Source: Coriobacteriaceae bacterium (lineage in GTDB: Bacteria; Actinomycetota; Coriobacteriia; Coriobacteriales; Coriobacteriaceae). From it: 64,000 nt of DNA. The stretch spans positions 186,001 through 250,000 of the forward strand of contig CABOHA010000002.1 in NCBI GenBank assembly GCA_902399975.1, written 5' to 3'. Below, one piece after another: positions 43,044 to 53,301 of this stretch. The position numbers and the translations under genes are program-made. The notes beneath the pieces are model-generated. The model searched no databases. It was not told the origin of the DNA and saw only the letters and a list, made by a program, of their open reading frames with translations. The number at the start of each line of letters is the position of its first letter. Positions within the stretch are counted from its first letter, which is position 1.

Positions 43044-43724
43044 ATGGAGGCTTACAAGCAAGAGTTCATCAAGTTCATGGTTGAGTCCGACGTTCTTAAA
43101 TTCGGCAGCTTTACGCTCAAGAGCGGCCGTCAGTCCCCGTTCTTTATGAACGCCGGCGCCTATGTGACGGGCTATCAGCTCAAAAAGCTGGGCGAGTATT
43201 ACGCCCAGGCCATCCACGATAACTTTGGCGACGACTTTGACGTGCTGTTTGGACCGGCCTACAAGGGTATTCCGCTGGCCGTCGTGACCGCAATTGCCTA
43301 CCACGAGCTGTACGGCAAGGAGGTCAAGTACTGCTGCGATCGCAAGGAGGCCAAGGACCACGGCGCCGACAAGGGCAACCTGCTGGGCTACGAGCCCCAG
43401 GACGGCGACCGCGTGGTCATGGTCGAGGACGTCACCACCAGCGGTAAGTCCATCGACGAGACTTATCCCAAGGTCAAGGCTGCTGCCGATGTCGAGATCA
43501 AGGGCCTCATCGTGTCCCTCAACCGCATGGAGGTCGGCAAGGGTGGCGTGACCACCGCGCAGAAGGAGATCGAGGCCAAGTACGGTTTCCCCGTCGCGAG
43601 CATCGTCTCCATGGCCGAGGTCGTCGAGACCCTCTACAACCACGAGATCGACGGCAAGGTCGTCATCGATGACGAGCTCAAGGCCGCTATCGACGCCTAC
43701 TACGAGCAGTACGGAGCTCGTTAG
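43044..43724 (+). CDS. pyrE: Orotate phosphoribosyltransferase
   Basis: Transfers phosphoribosyl from PRPP to orotate in pyrimidine synthesis. The 226-residue product has the fold's early loop FTLKSGRQSPFFMNAG, the substrate loop FGPAYKGIPLAVVTAIAYHE and the PRPP motif MVEDVTTSGKSIDE. I chose the ATG at 43044 because of GAGAGGAG upstream; an in-frame ATG at 42960 would add 28 residues outside the family. It is a single gene divergent from mgtA. The TAG stop codon is immediately followed by the hairpin of a repeated structured element, which may serve as its 3' end. Confidence 0.93.
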   Translation: MEAYKQEFIKFMVESDVLKFGSFTLKSGRQSPFFMNAGAYVTGYQLKKLGEYYAQAIHDNFGDDFDVLFGPAYKGIPLAVVTAIAYHELYGKEVKYCCDRKEAKDHGADKGNLLGYEPQDGDRVVMVEDVTTSGKSIDETYPKVKAAADVEIKGLIVSLNRMEVGKGGVTTAQKEIEAKYGFPVASIVSMAEVVETLYNHEIDGKVVIDDELKAAIDAYYEQYGAR

Positions 43725-43828
43725 TTACGGCGTTTTACCAAACGCCGTAACGGCTCGACGCTGCGCGGGCCGCATTTGGACAATCTGACGTTCAACTTCA
43801 AGGGCGCGACCAGAAGGTCAGCGCCCTT
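43724..43828 (+). repeat. CGACGCTGCGCG structured element, copy 1
   Basis: Stem 1: GTTACGGCGTTT (43724-43735) with AAACGCCGTAAC (43740-43751), perfect, loop TACC, starting at the last base of the pyrE stop codon. Box: GGCTCGACGCTGCGCGGGCC (43752-43771). Stem 2: AAGGGCGC (43800-43807) with GCGCCCTT (43821-43828), capped by GACC-AGAA-GGTC. Other copies lie at 45826, 52827 and, on the minus strand, 62425. Confidence 0.75.
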
Positions 43829-43910
43829 TCGTTTCACGTCACCTTGTCTCAAATGCGACCCGCTCGCTGTCGTTGCCAAGACATCGGCACTCCCGTTGCT
43901 GGCAAGGGGC

Positions 43911-44031
43911 GGCACTTGGGGACGTTCCTTTTCTGCCGGCAGTTTGGGACACTCCTTGTTGGGGTGGTCATTGGGGACGTTCTTAAATGACTGCTCGAGA
44001 TGAGCGTCCAAAAATCCGCGCTCGTTCGATT
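43911..44031. repeat. GGGGAC repeat cluster, copy F
   Basis: Contains GGCACTTGGGGACGTTCC ... CTGCC, a degenerate TTTGGGACACTCC unit, a 27-base unit at 43966-43992 with core GGGGACGTTCTTAAA, and the tail GTCCAAAAATCCGCGCTCG without the 18-bp hairpin. Together with the element at 43724 it accounts for the 43725-44131 gap. Confidence 0.75.
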
Positions 44032-44131
44032 GGCGCATGTCTACGCAGCGTAGGTTGTCGAGCCTGGCCTTCAAATGGATACTGACTGTCGAACCGGTTC
44101 ACTCCATTTCTTCAATTTGATTGGACAGCCC

Positions 44132-44752
44132 ATGAACCAGACACGGCAAACCAATGCCTCCCATACTTTTTTGGCAGCGCATGCCATCAAGCAGCTGCGC
44201 GAAGAGCGCGGCCTCACCCAGCGCGCCCTGGCGGAAAGCCTTGGCGTGACCGATAAAGCCGTCAGCAAGTGGGAATCCGGCCGCGGCCTTCCCGACATTT
44301 CCCTCGTTGAGCCTTTGGCCCAGAGACTCGGCATAAGCGTGGCCGAGCTTTTGGCTGGTGACATTCGGGCCAACGCCAACCGTGCAGGCAATATGCTCAA
44401 AGGCGTCTTTTACGTTTGCCCTATCTGCGGAAACGTTGTGCACGCGCTCGGAGAAGGCAGCTTTAGCTGCTGTGGCTCCACGATGTTTCCCCAGGAGGCC
44501 GAAGAGCCGGACGCGGACCACGCCTTTTCCATCGAGCGCATCGAGGACGATTGGTACGTCACGCTCGATCATCCCATGACCAAGGATCACTACATTAGCT
44601 TTGTGGCATATGCGACTATGGACGGTATCTGCTTTAAGAAGCTCTATCCAGAGCAATCGGTGCAGCCGCGCTTCCATATTACCGGGCGCGGCAGGATATA
44701 TCTTTACTGCAACCAACACGGACTCTTTACGTCGCTGACGCCTCGCAAATAA
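44132..44752 (+). CDS. HTH regulator fused to a superoxide-reductase (desulfoferrodoxin)-like domain
   Basis: A 206-residue protein. Residues 14-75 are an XRE/Cro helix-turn-helix (IKQLREERGLTQRALAESLGVTDKAVSKWESGRGLPD). Residues 90-206 match desulfoferrodoxin. The rubredoxin-like centre I cysteines are at 96, 99, 113 and 114 (CPICG ... CCGS), and all five centre II iron ligands are present: His130, His147 and His153 (HPMTKDHY), Cys193 and His196 (YCNQHGLF). The Glu-Lys pair that normally precedes the first ligand His is Ala128-Asp129, so superoxide reduction may be weak. A redox or iron sensor controlling transcription is the likeliest role. An ATG at 44075 is a longer alternative. Confidence 0.8.
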   Translation: MNQTRQTNASHTFLAAHAIKQLREERGLTQRALAESLGVTDKAVSKWESGRGLPDISLVEPLAQRLGISVAELLAGDIRANANRAGNMLKGVFYVCPICGNVVHALGEGSFSCCGSTMFPQEAEEPDADHAFSIERIEDDWYVTLDHPMTKDHYISFVAYATMDGICFKKLYPEQSVQPRFHITGRGRIYLYCNQHGLFTSLTPRK

Positions 44753-44798
44753 CGGCTGTCTATCCGCCCTCCTCATGCGTTCCCAAGGGACCCAAAAT

Positions 44799-44891
44799 GA
44801 GCGTGGATAATCTCCCGGTTTTGGCCTGTGTGCGGGCTCAAAGTGGGAGATTATCCACGCTCGTTATCTGAGTGTCCAAAAATCCACGCTC
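44799..44891. repeat. Composite intergenic repeat, copy D, with compensatory stem change
   Basis: The 18-bp hairpin has GAGCGTGG (44799-) and CCACGCTC (-44862) where copies A-C have GAGAGTGG and CCACTCTC, so both arms changed together. The tail GTCCAAAAATCCACGCTCG (44873-44891) offers a second pairing partner for the left arm. GGGGAC units are absent from this copy. Confidence 0.8.
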
Positions 44892-44895
44892 GTCG

Positions 44896-45750
44896 CTACT
44901 TGAGTCCGGGCAGGCGGGTGTAGGGGAACGAGCGCTCTAAGAACTCGGAGCACCGGGCGTAATCTTTGGCAAAGTAGCTGCTATAGAGCGAATCGAGTAC
45001 GTATTGCACGGCGATATGGCTGGCGAACTGCGTGATGCGGTGCGTCATGCTCTCGTGGTCGCTTACCGTGAGATAGGCGGCAAAGCCGGGGTGAATGCGG
45101 GCACAGTACGGCGTGCCGATGACGATGACCGGGACATGTCGACTGCTAAGGATCGGCAAGATCTCCTTGAGGTTGGGGGCAAGGCCGCTGTAGGAGATGA
45201 TGATTGCCACATGGTCGGGACCCGAGGCGAGCGCCGTGCGCACCTGCGCCTCGACGCTGTCGTGGCACGTCGCGCTTTTGCCGGCGGAAAGCAGGCGATC
45301 GCGGAACATTCCCGCTGGATACAGGTTATGCGAGCCCGTGTAGATGTCCACGGTGCCGGCGCGCATGATGAGCTTGGCGGCGTGGTCGAGCTGTGCAGGG
45401 TCGAGCAGCTCCTGCGTTTCGGCCAAGGTGGTCTGGTAGAGCCCCTCCATGCGCTCCATCACCTGCGCAGGGGTGGAGGTGGCATCGAAGGGAAAGTTGA
45501 TGTCCACGTCGCGCCGGTTGCCCGCCTCGGTCGCCTGGCGGATGAGCTCGACCTTGAGGTCTTTGAATCCCTCGAGGCCGAGCTTTTTGCAAAAGCGGTG
45601 CACGCTCGCGACCGAAACGTTGGCGCACGCGGCAAATTCCTTAATGGAAAGCCCGCGCACATCCTCGCCCATGGCGAGGGCCGTTCGCCCAAGTTGTTGC
45701 TCGGTGGGGGTGAGGCTTTTGCCCTGCGTGATCTTCCGCCTGATATCCAT
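44896..45750 (-). CDS. RpiR/MurR-family transcriptional regulator
   Basis: A 284-residue sugar-phosphate-responsive regulator. The N-terminal RpiR helix-turn-helix contains LSIKEFAACANVSVASVHRFCKKLGLEGFKDLKVEL (about 34-69). The C-terminal SIS domain spans about 125-255 (VDIYTGSHNLYPAGMFRDRLLSAGKSATC; HVAIIISYSGLAPNLKEILPIL). I chose the ATG at 45750, which has GGAGCC upstream; a longer frame adds 77 residues across an intergenic repeat. It is downstream of the GH106-like gene on the same strand and may regulate sugar-phosphate uptake genes. Target unknown. Confidence 0.85.
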   Translation of the reverse strand: MDIRRKITQGKSLTPTEQQLGRTALAMGEDVRGLSIKEFAACANVSVASVHRFCKKLGLEGFKDLKVELIRQATEAGNRRDVDINFPFDATSTPAQVMERMEGLYQTTLAETQELLDPAQLDHAAKLIMRAGTVDIYTGSHNLYPAGMFRDRLLSAGKSATCHDSVEAQVRTALASGPDHVAIIISYSGLAPNLKEILPILSSRHVPVIVIGTPYCARIHPGFAAYLTVSDHESMTHRITQFASHIAVQYVLDSLYSSYFAKDYARCSEFLERSFPYTRLPGLK

Positions 45751-45825
45751 ATGGCTCCTATGCGTTTGCGTCGCGATAAACCAATCATAGCGATAAATAA
45801 AACGTTCGGCTTGGCTGGGAGTTTT

Positions 45826-45900
45826 GGTCCGCCGGTCTATGAACGACGGACCGCTCGACGCTGCGCGGGCCCTTGGCACGGCACCTTGGGCTTCAATCGT
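45826..45900 (+). repeat. CGACGCTGCGCG structured element, copy 2
   Basis: Stem 1: GGTCCGCCG (45826-45834) with CGACGGACC (45844-45852), one mismatch. Box: GCTCGACGCTGCGCGGGCC (45853-45871). The distal part contains TTCAATCGTCGG (45892-45903), shared with copy 4, but no clear second hairpin. It lies between the RpiR and GH106-like genes and points against both. Confidence 0.6.
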
Positions 45901-46022
45901 CGGGCGCGTGCGGAAGCACACATCCCTCCTCTTTCGGCCCAATTTGCCGCACCAGGGGCCCGCTCGCTGTTGTGGGCTCAACATAGGGCGCTGTCCTTGT
46001 TGGGCCGTTTGCGCCCGGGGCG

Positions 46023-48614
46023 TTACCCGAGCACGCGTACGGGCCCCAAGAGACCGCTGGGCTCGGAGGGCTCGGTCATGCCGAACACGTCGGGGACGGC
46101 ATGGTCGAGGGTGTTGATGATATCGATCGCAAGCGCGTGCTCGCCGGCCAAAAGCGCGCCGGCCTCAAAGCAGTAAGGCGGACAGATGCGCGTGCCGAGG
46201 GATTTGCCGTCGAGGGTGACGGTTGCGGTCTCAAAGACCTCGCCAAGGTCGATGACGGTGCGGGTGGCCGCTTCGCCCAGGACAAAGGAGGCCCGGTAGC
46301 GGAATGTGCCGGCCTTGCCGGGGAACTCGGCCGAGGAAAGGTCGTGCAGGTCTGCAAGCTCAACAGACTCGCCAAAGGCATCGGTGCCAGGGGCAGAGAA
46401 GGCAACCGCCCAGGGCCCGTCGACGCATGTGGCTTCGTCTTCGGCGGTTGCCACAGCAACGGAACCTGTAGCCCCAAGGACCACGATGCAGCTCTCGTAG
46501 GGAGCCAGCTCGAGCGTGCCGTCAAAGGCGGCGGGCTCGGTGCCGTTGAGCAGGTCGAGGCGCGCGCCTGCAACGGGTGTGCCGTCGGCAAGCGCAATCT
46601 GAGTGGAGATACCCTGCTTGGGATGCTCGTTGACGAGCATCAGATAGCTCTCGCCCGCCCGCTCGTAGCGCAGTGCGCGCAGCCAGGGCTGGGGCTCGGC
46701 GCAAACCACGGTCTGCATGCCGGTATTGGCAAGTGTGTCTGCGAGCTCGGTGGTCGCCAGGAGCTTGATGTCGGCGACCGCGGCTGCATCCAGGGAGGCA
46801 AAGCCCTCGCGGCCTGCAGTGTCACCGTCGTAGCGCTTGTTCGGCAACTCATCCAGCGCGTACACGGCAACACCTGCGGCTGCGGCACGCGCGGCAAAGT
46901 CGAGCACGGCTCCGCCGACAAACTCGGCTCCGGGCATCACCAGGCAGCGGTATGCCTGGCCGTTCACGCTAAAGCCGCTACCGTCTGCGGCAATTTCAAC
47001 GGCATAGCGCCCTGCGTCCTCAAATGCCTCTGCCGGCACGATGTCAAAGTCGACCTGCGCGCGCAAAAGCTCGGAGGCGGCATGCTGCATAAAGTTCGCC
47101 TTGCCTGCCCACTCGGCGTCCGCATGGTAGAGAAGCGCCACCGGGGTCGTTGCGCGCCCGCCGCTCAGCAGGCTCGCCGTACGGTTCATGTAGCTCATGA
47201 GCTGCCCAAAGTGTGCAAACTGGGGGTTTTGGCTATGCGCATAGAAATGCGGCGGGCAGTCCCAGTCGGGGAAGGCGGCCATGCTAAAGGCATGCGGCAC
47301 AAACCAATTGACGCCGCGCACCAAAAAATGATCGGCGATCCACTTCATCTCGCGTAGGCCTTCGTGCCATCCAAATGCGCCAAAGACCTCGGCCATGCAG
47401 CGCCCCTGCTTTTTGGGGTCGAGGTGTGCTGCCGAGGAGCCCAGCTTGGGCAGCACGTAGTTATAGAACTCGAGGTCCCACACGCCGCGTCCGTAGCTGT
47501 GAAGGCCGCGGTCCATGCCGGGTACCAGCTGGTTGATCACGATGTCGACGCCCGCCATGTCCTGACCGCCCACGGCGCGGAAGTAGTGCCCGGCGCCCAC
47601 GCCCAGGCGCGCGTGGCAGTCCTTGTCCTCGATAACGTGGCCGATGTACTGCACGCCGCGCGCGCGGCACCAGTCGCCGAGCTGGTCGCAGAAACACTCC
47701 TTATAGAGGGTGCTTGCGATGTCCATATAGACGTGGCGTACGTGCGCGCCGGCCGGCTCGCGGTCCCACAGGTGCGGGAGCTCGGCCAGGTAGCGCTCGC
47801 CCAGTGCCGCGCGTAGGCGACGCTCAAGCTCGGCCGACCAGGGTAGGGGCGCGGTGGCCTTGCCGATGAGCGTGTCCGAGATGCCATCGGGGCCCGTGGT
47901 GCCCTTCTCGTTGGCAAATCCGGGCTCATCGGAGAAAAAGCCCAGGATCGTCTTGCCAAACTCATCGCCCAGATGCTCAAAATGCGGCTCGTAGACAGCA
48001 TCGATGAGCTGCGCCACCGAGGCGCGGTCGACCATATTGATGTAGTCCTCGTTGTAGGAGGTCTTGCCGCTCGTGAATATCACGCATGCCTGCGTGAGGC
48101 CCGCAGGTGCATCGAAGACCAGGCGGCTGGGGTTGCCGTCTGCATCGTCGAATACTCGGTAAGCGACGTCGACGGGGCTGCCGTCCTGCATAAATGTCAC
48201 GCCGTAGAAGCGCTCCGTTTTGTCGAGCATGTTGGCGAGCGCGATGCTCGCGGCGGACGTGGGGCCCACGATGTCGAACGTGCGGTGCGTGAGCACGATC
48301 TTGCGGAGCTCGGGCACGGCTTCCTTGGCGGCGCCGTTGGCAAAGCCCGTGGGGAAGTGCGCGTCGTCCAAGATCCAGAGCTTAAGGCCCAGCTGCTTGC
48401 ACTCGTCAATGACAAAGCGCAAGTCGCGCCACCAGCCCTCGCCGCAAAAATCGGGGTGTGGGCGGCTTTCGAGACAGACCTCGTGGATGTCGGCGCCGGC
48501 GATCTTTTCCAGATACTCGGCAATGGTCTTATGGCTCTCGCCCTTCATCCACAAAAACGGAAGCACGTGGTTGTCGTATGTGCCCTCGAGCACCTGCTGA
48601 TAGTACGCGGTCAT
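46023..48614 (-). CDS. Large glycoside hydrolase, GH106-like (alpha-L-rhamnosidase family candidate)
   Basis: An 863-residue enzyme without signal peptide. The N-terminal barrel begins MTAYYQQVLEGTYDNHVLPFLWMKGESHKTIAEYLEKI and has LKLWILDDAHFPTGFANG, which resembles the D-E-Y/H-F-P-S/T-G motif of GH106-type enzymes. A central region holds WEMK-like EMKWIADHFLVRGVNWFVPHAFSM. The C-terminal 200 residues include a GH2-like sugar-binding jelly roll (GTFRYRASFVLGE; TVTLDGKSLGTRICPPYCFE; LLGPVRVLG). The ATG at 48614 has GGAGGA upstream. An AraC regulator is divergent, its probable activator. Rhamnosidase activity is a family-level guess. Confidence 0.65.
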   Translation of the reverse strand: MTAYYQQVLEGTYDNHVLPFLWMKGESHKTIAEYLEKIAGADIHEVCLESRPHPDFCGEGWWRDLRFVIDECKQLGLKLWILDDAHFPTGFANGAAKEAVPELRKIVLTHRTFDIVGPTSAASIALANMLDKTERFYGVTFMQDGSPVDVAYRVFDDADGNPSRLVFDAPAGLTQACVIFTSGKTSYNEDYINMVDRASVAQLIDAVYEPHFEHLGDEFGKTILGFFSDEPGFANEKGTTGPDGISDTLIGKATAPLPWSAELERRLRAALGERYLAELPHLWDREPAGAHVRHVYMDIASTLYKECFCDQLGDWCRARGVQYIGHVIEDKDCHARLGVGAGHYFRAVGGQDMAGVDIVINQLVPGMDRGLHSYGRGVWDLEFYNYVLPKLGSSAAHLDPKKQGRCMAEVFGAFGWHEGLREMKWIADHFLVRGVNWFVPHAFSMAAFPDWDCPPHFYAHSQNPQFAHFGQLMSYMNRTASLLSGGRATTPVALLYHADAEWAGKANFMQHAASELLRAQVDFDIVPAEAFEDAGRYAVEIAADGSGFSVNGQAYRCLVMPGAEFVGGAVLDFAARAAAAGVAVYALDELPNKRYDGDTAGREGFASLDAAAVADIKLLATTELADTLANTGMQTVVCAEPQPWLRALRYERAGESYLMLVNEHPKQGISTQIALADGTPVAGARLDLLNGTEPAAFDGTLELAPYESCIVVLGATGSVAVATAEDEATCVDGPWAVAFSAPGTDAFGESVELADLHDLSSAEFPGKAGTFRYRASFVLGEAATRTVIDLGEVFETATVTLDGKSLGTRICPPYCFEAGALLAGEHALAIDIINTLDHAVPDVFGMTEPSEPSGLLGPVRVLG

Positions 48615-48728
48615 GGATCCTCCTTGGCTCGATCGATCTGCTGCATAGCACAGATTATGGACGCGTCGGCGCGTTCTGCTAATATCTGAATCACGACGAA
48701 CTATGACCAAATCAACGATTGGCAAGCC

Positions 48729-51337
<2,609 letters not shown>

Positions 51338-51422
51338 TCGACAATATGAGTGCCACCGGGGAAAAGCGTTGGGATGGGCTCGCGATTCGAGTCCCCACCT
51401 TAGCATTTGAACCATTTGGCAC

Positions 51423-51428
51423 TATAAT
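51423..51428 (+). promoter_or_regulatory. Candidate -10 box TATAAT for the EIIA gene
   Basis: A consensus TATAAT 50 bases upstream of the EIIA start. A fitting -35 box is not clear (TTAGCA at 51400-51405 would give a 17-base spacer). Confidence 0.45.
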
Positions 51429-51477
51429 CACCATAGGCATGCGCACAACGTTGCGCTTAATCAAGAGGAGAAAACGT

Positions 51478-52014
51478 ATGGGTCTGTTTGACATGTTCAA
51501 GAAGAAGGCTGAGCCCGCGACTGCCGCTGCTCCGTCCTCCATCTCTGCTTCTGCCGGCGCCGACGTGCTGTGCTCGCCCGTCAAGGGCAAGGTCATCAAG
51601 ATGGCCGACGTGCCCGATCCCGTCTTTGGCGGCGAGGTCCTGGGCAAGGGCTGCGCCGTGTGGCCCGAGGACGATCTGGTCTACGCTCCCTGCGACGGCA
51701 AGGTGACCGTCACCATGGGCCACGCCGTGGGTCTGCAGTCCGATAGCGGCATCGAGGTTCTGGTGCATGTTGGCGTCGATACCGTCAACATGAACGGCGA
51801 TGGCTTCGAGGGCTTCGTCAAGGCCGACGACGTCGTAAAGGCTGGCCAGCCCATGCTCAAGATCGACCGCGCCAAGATCGCCGCTGCCGGCTACAAGGAC
51901 TGCGTCGTCGTTGCTGTGTCCAACACCGCCGAGTTTGCCGACGTCGAGCTCGCCGTCGAGGCTGACTCCGCTGTCGCCGCCGGCGATGTCATCGTCAAGG
52001 TCGTCCGCAAGTAA
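51478..52014 (+). CDS. PTS glucose-type EIIA (Crr-like), stand-alone
   Basis: A 178-residue soluble phosphocarrier. A basic amphipathic start (MGLFDMFKKK), an Ala/Ser linker, then the EIIA-Glc fold: VLCSPVKGKVIKMADVPDPVF, FAxxxG-like elements, His82 in TMGHAVGL and the phosphorylated His97 in VLVHVGVDTV. The three EIIBC permeases in this window (10752, 26087, 31213) have no EIIA, so this protein could phosphorylate them all in trans. It has its own likely promoter, an AGAGGAG ribosome site and terminator. In Gram-positive bacteria such free EIIAs are not known to control adenylate cyclase. Confidence 0.92.
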   Translation: MGLFDMFKKKAEPATAAAPSSISASAGADVLCSPVKGKVIKMADVPDPVFGGEVLGKGCAVWPEDDLVYAPCDGKVTVTMGHAVGLQSDSGIEVLVHVGVDTVNMNGDGFEGFVKADDVVKAGQPMLKIDRAKIAAAGYKDCVVVAVSNTAEFADVELAVEADSAVAAGDVIVKVVRK

Positions 52015-52039
52015 ACTGCGGCAACATAAGGATGCGCAA

Positions 52040-52070
52040 GGGTGGTCGGGTTATCCGGCCGCCCTTTTTT
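52040..52070 (+). terminator. Intrinsic terminator after EIIA
   Basis: GGGTGGTCGG (52040-52049) pairs with CCGGCCGCCC (52055-52064) through two wobbles, followed by six Ts. Confidence 0.88.
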
Positions 52071-52205
52071 ATTACAATGCGGCGGAACGTTTTATTGCGC
52101 GTTGGGCGGAACGGTAAACCGTTCGGACGTTAAATCGAGCCGACTGCGCCTTTGCTTTGCCGGGGGTGTTCGTTAGCGGCTAGAATGGCCTTATTGTTAC
52201 GACGT

Positions 52206-52229
52206 GCACCGCGTCGGGAAGCGCGGTGC
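52206..52229 (+). promoter_or_regulatory. Leader hairpin before the lipoprotein gene
   Basis: GCACCGCG and CGCGGTGC form a perfect 8-bp stem with an 8-base loop, ending about 10 bases before the GGGAGGAA ribosome site. Role unknown. Confidence 0.5.
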
Positions 52230-52249
52230 CGCTTGTTGGGAGGAATGTC

Positions 52250-52807
52250 ATGAAGAAGAAGCTGCTGCTTGCGCCCCTGATGGCTGTTCTGGTCGCGTGC
52301 GTAGTTGTGCTTTCCGGCTGCGGAGGCCCTTCGGTTGAGGAGCTCATCACCGATGATCTTACGACGCAGTTTGACGAGGTCAAGAACGGTGGCGACGACT
52401 TCCTCGCCGGCCTGGAAGAGGCCTCGGGTGACGAGTTCGAGCAGCTGGGCATCGATCCCAAGGAGTACGCCAAGAGCTATCTCGAGGGCTTTGACTACAA
52501 GATCGGCGACGTGACGGTCGACGAGGACAAGGGTACCGCAACTGCCGAGGTCACCATTACCTGCAAGTCCATGAACCAGATCGTTGAGGATTTTGCCACC
52601 CAGTACCAGGAGAAGGTCGCCGCGCTCGATTCGATGCCTTCCGATGACGAGCTGTACAAGATGGCCGGTCAGGTTATGGTCGATGTGACCAAGGCTGCTA
52701 AGACCAAGGACACCAAGGTCACCTTCAAGTATTCCTGCAATGACGACGGCGAGTGGTCTGCCGACGATTCCGCAACCAACGAGATGATGAATGCCATGAT
52801 GAGCTAG
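52250..52807 (+). CDS. Lipoprotein with DUF5105-like domain
   Basis: A 185-residue predicted lipoprotein. Signal peptide MKKKLLLAPLMAVLVACVVVLSGC with lipobox LSGC. The mature part is acidic and helical-beta: VEELITDDLTTQFDEVKNGGDDFLAGLEEASGDEFEQLGIDPKEYAKSYLEGFDYKIGDVTVDEDKGTATAEVTITCKS, as in DUF5105/DUF4878-type lipoproteins that resemble NTF2-fold surface proteins. I chose the ATG at 52250 because GGGAGGAA precedes it. It is followed after 20 bases by copy 3 of the structured element, whose second hairpin ends in TTTTT. Confidence 0.75.
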   Translation: MKKKLLLAPLMAVLVACVVVLSGCGGPSVEELITDDLTTQFDEVKNGGDDFLAGLEEASGDEFEQLGIDPKEYAKSYLEGFDYKIGDVTVDEDKGTATAEVTITCKSMNQIVEDFATQYQEKVAALDSMPSDDELYKMAGQVMVDVTKAAKTKDTKVTFKYSCNDDGEWSADDSATNEMMNAMMS

Positions 52808-52826
52808 GGGAGTTACACGGTAGTTC

Positions 52827-52938
52827 GTTACGGCGTTTTGCCAAACGCCGTAACTGCCCGACGCTGCGCGCCGCCCAGGACGACAATTTGTCATTCAAAA
52901 GGCGAGGCATGACCAGAAGGTCTATGCCTCGCCTTTTT
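52827..52938 (+). repeat. CGACGCTGCGCG structured element, copy 3, ending in a terminator
   Basis: Stem 1: GTTACGGCGTTT (52827-52838) with AAACGCCGTAAC (52843-52854), identical to copy 1. Box: CGACGCTGCGCG (52859-52870). Stem 2: AAAGGCGAGGCAT (52898-52910) with ATGCCTCGCCTTT (52924-52936), capped by the same GACC-AGAA-GGTC as copy 1 although the outer stem differs. A T-run makes it an intrinsic terminator. Confidence 0.78.
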
Positions 52939-53004
52939 CATGCCAATTTGTTCGCTCTGGTGCCCGCTCGCTGCCCGTCCTCTACCTGCGGCGTTGCCAT
53001 GGTA

Positions 53005-53066
53005 GTCATTGAGGTGGCAGTTGGGGACGTTCCTTTTCTGCCGGCAGTTGGGGACACTCCTTGCGC
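53005..53066. repeat. GGGGAC repeat cluster, copy G
   Basis: GGCAGTTGGGGACGTTCC ... CTGCC forms a GGCAG/CTGCC hairpin, followed by GGCAGTTGGGGACACTCC. In copies B and F the stem is GGCAC/GTGCC or mixed, so the arms vary round a fixed GGGGAC core. Confidence 0.75.
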
Positions 53067-53092
53067 CAGCGTTGCATCGCGAACGCTCGGGA

Positions 53093-53260
53093 AAATGCGA
53101 CCCGGTTTTTGGCCGAATTCCGGGTCGCGGTTTCCGGATGGGGTGGGTTGCGGAAACCGCGACCCGGAATATTGCTCTGAAACGGGATGCGGTTTCCCCG
53201 ACGCGCCTCAAACGGAAAGTGCATCCCATTTCGGAGCTCCAAAACGGGATGCACTTTCCG
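53093..53260. repeat. Two perfect long hairpins, unrelated to the GGGGAC family
   Basis: A 19-bp stem (53118-53136 with 53151-53169; right arm CGGAAACCGCGACCCGGAA) and a 15-bp stem CGGAAAGTGCATCCC (53213-53227) with GGGATGCACTTTCCG (53246-53260). Between them lies AACGGGATGCGGTTTCC, a hybrid of both arms. With copies 3 and G this accounts for the 52808-53301 gap. Confidence 0.75.
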
Positions 53261-53301
53261 CGTGGAAGAATTGTCGCAGCTACGTTAAGCAGTGCCGCTC
53301 G

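Noticed and set aside
51378..51400. GGGCTCGCGATTCGAGTCCCC resembles the T-arm of a tRNA
   Set aside because: The stem and loop geometry does not fit (loop too long), and there is no acceptor, D-arm or anticodon arm upstream. At most a chance match or a minor remnant.
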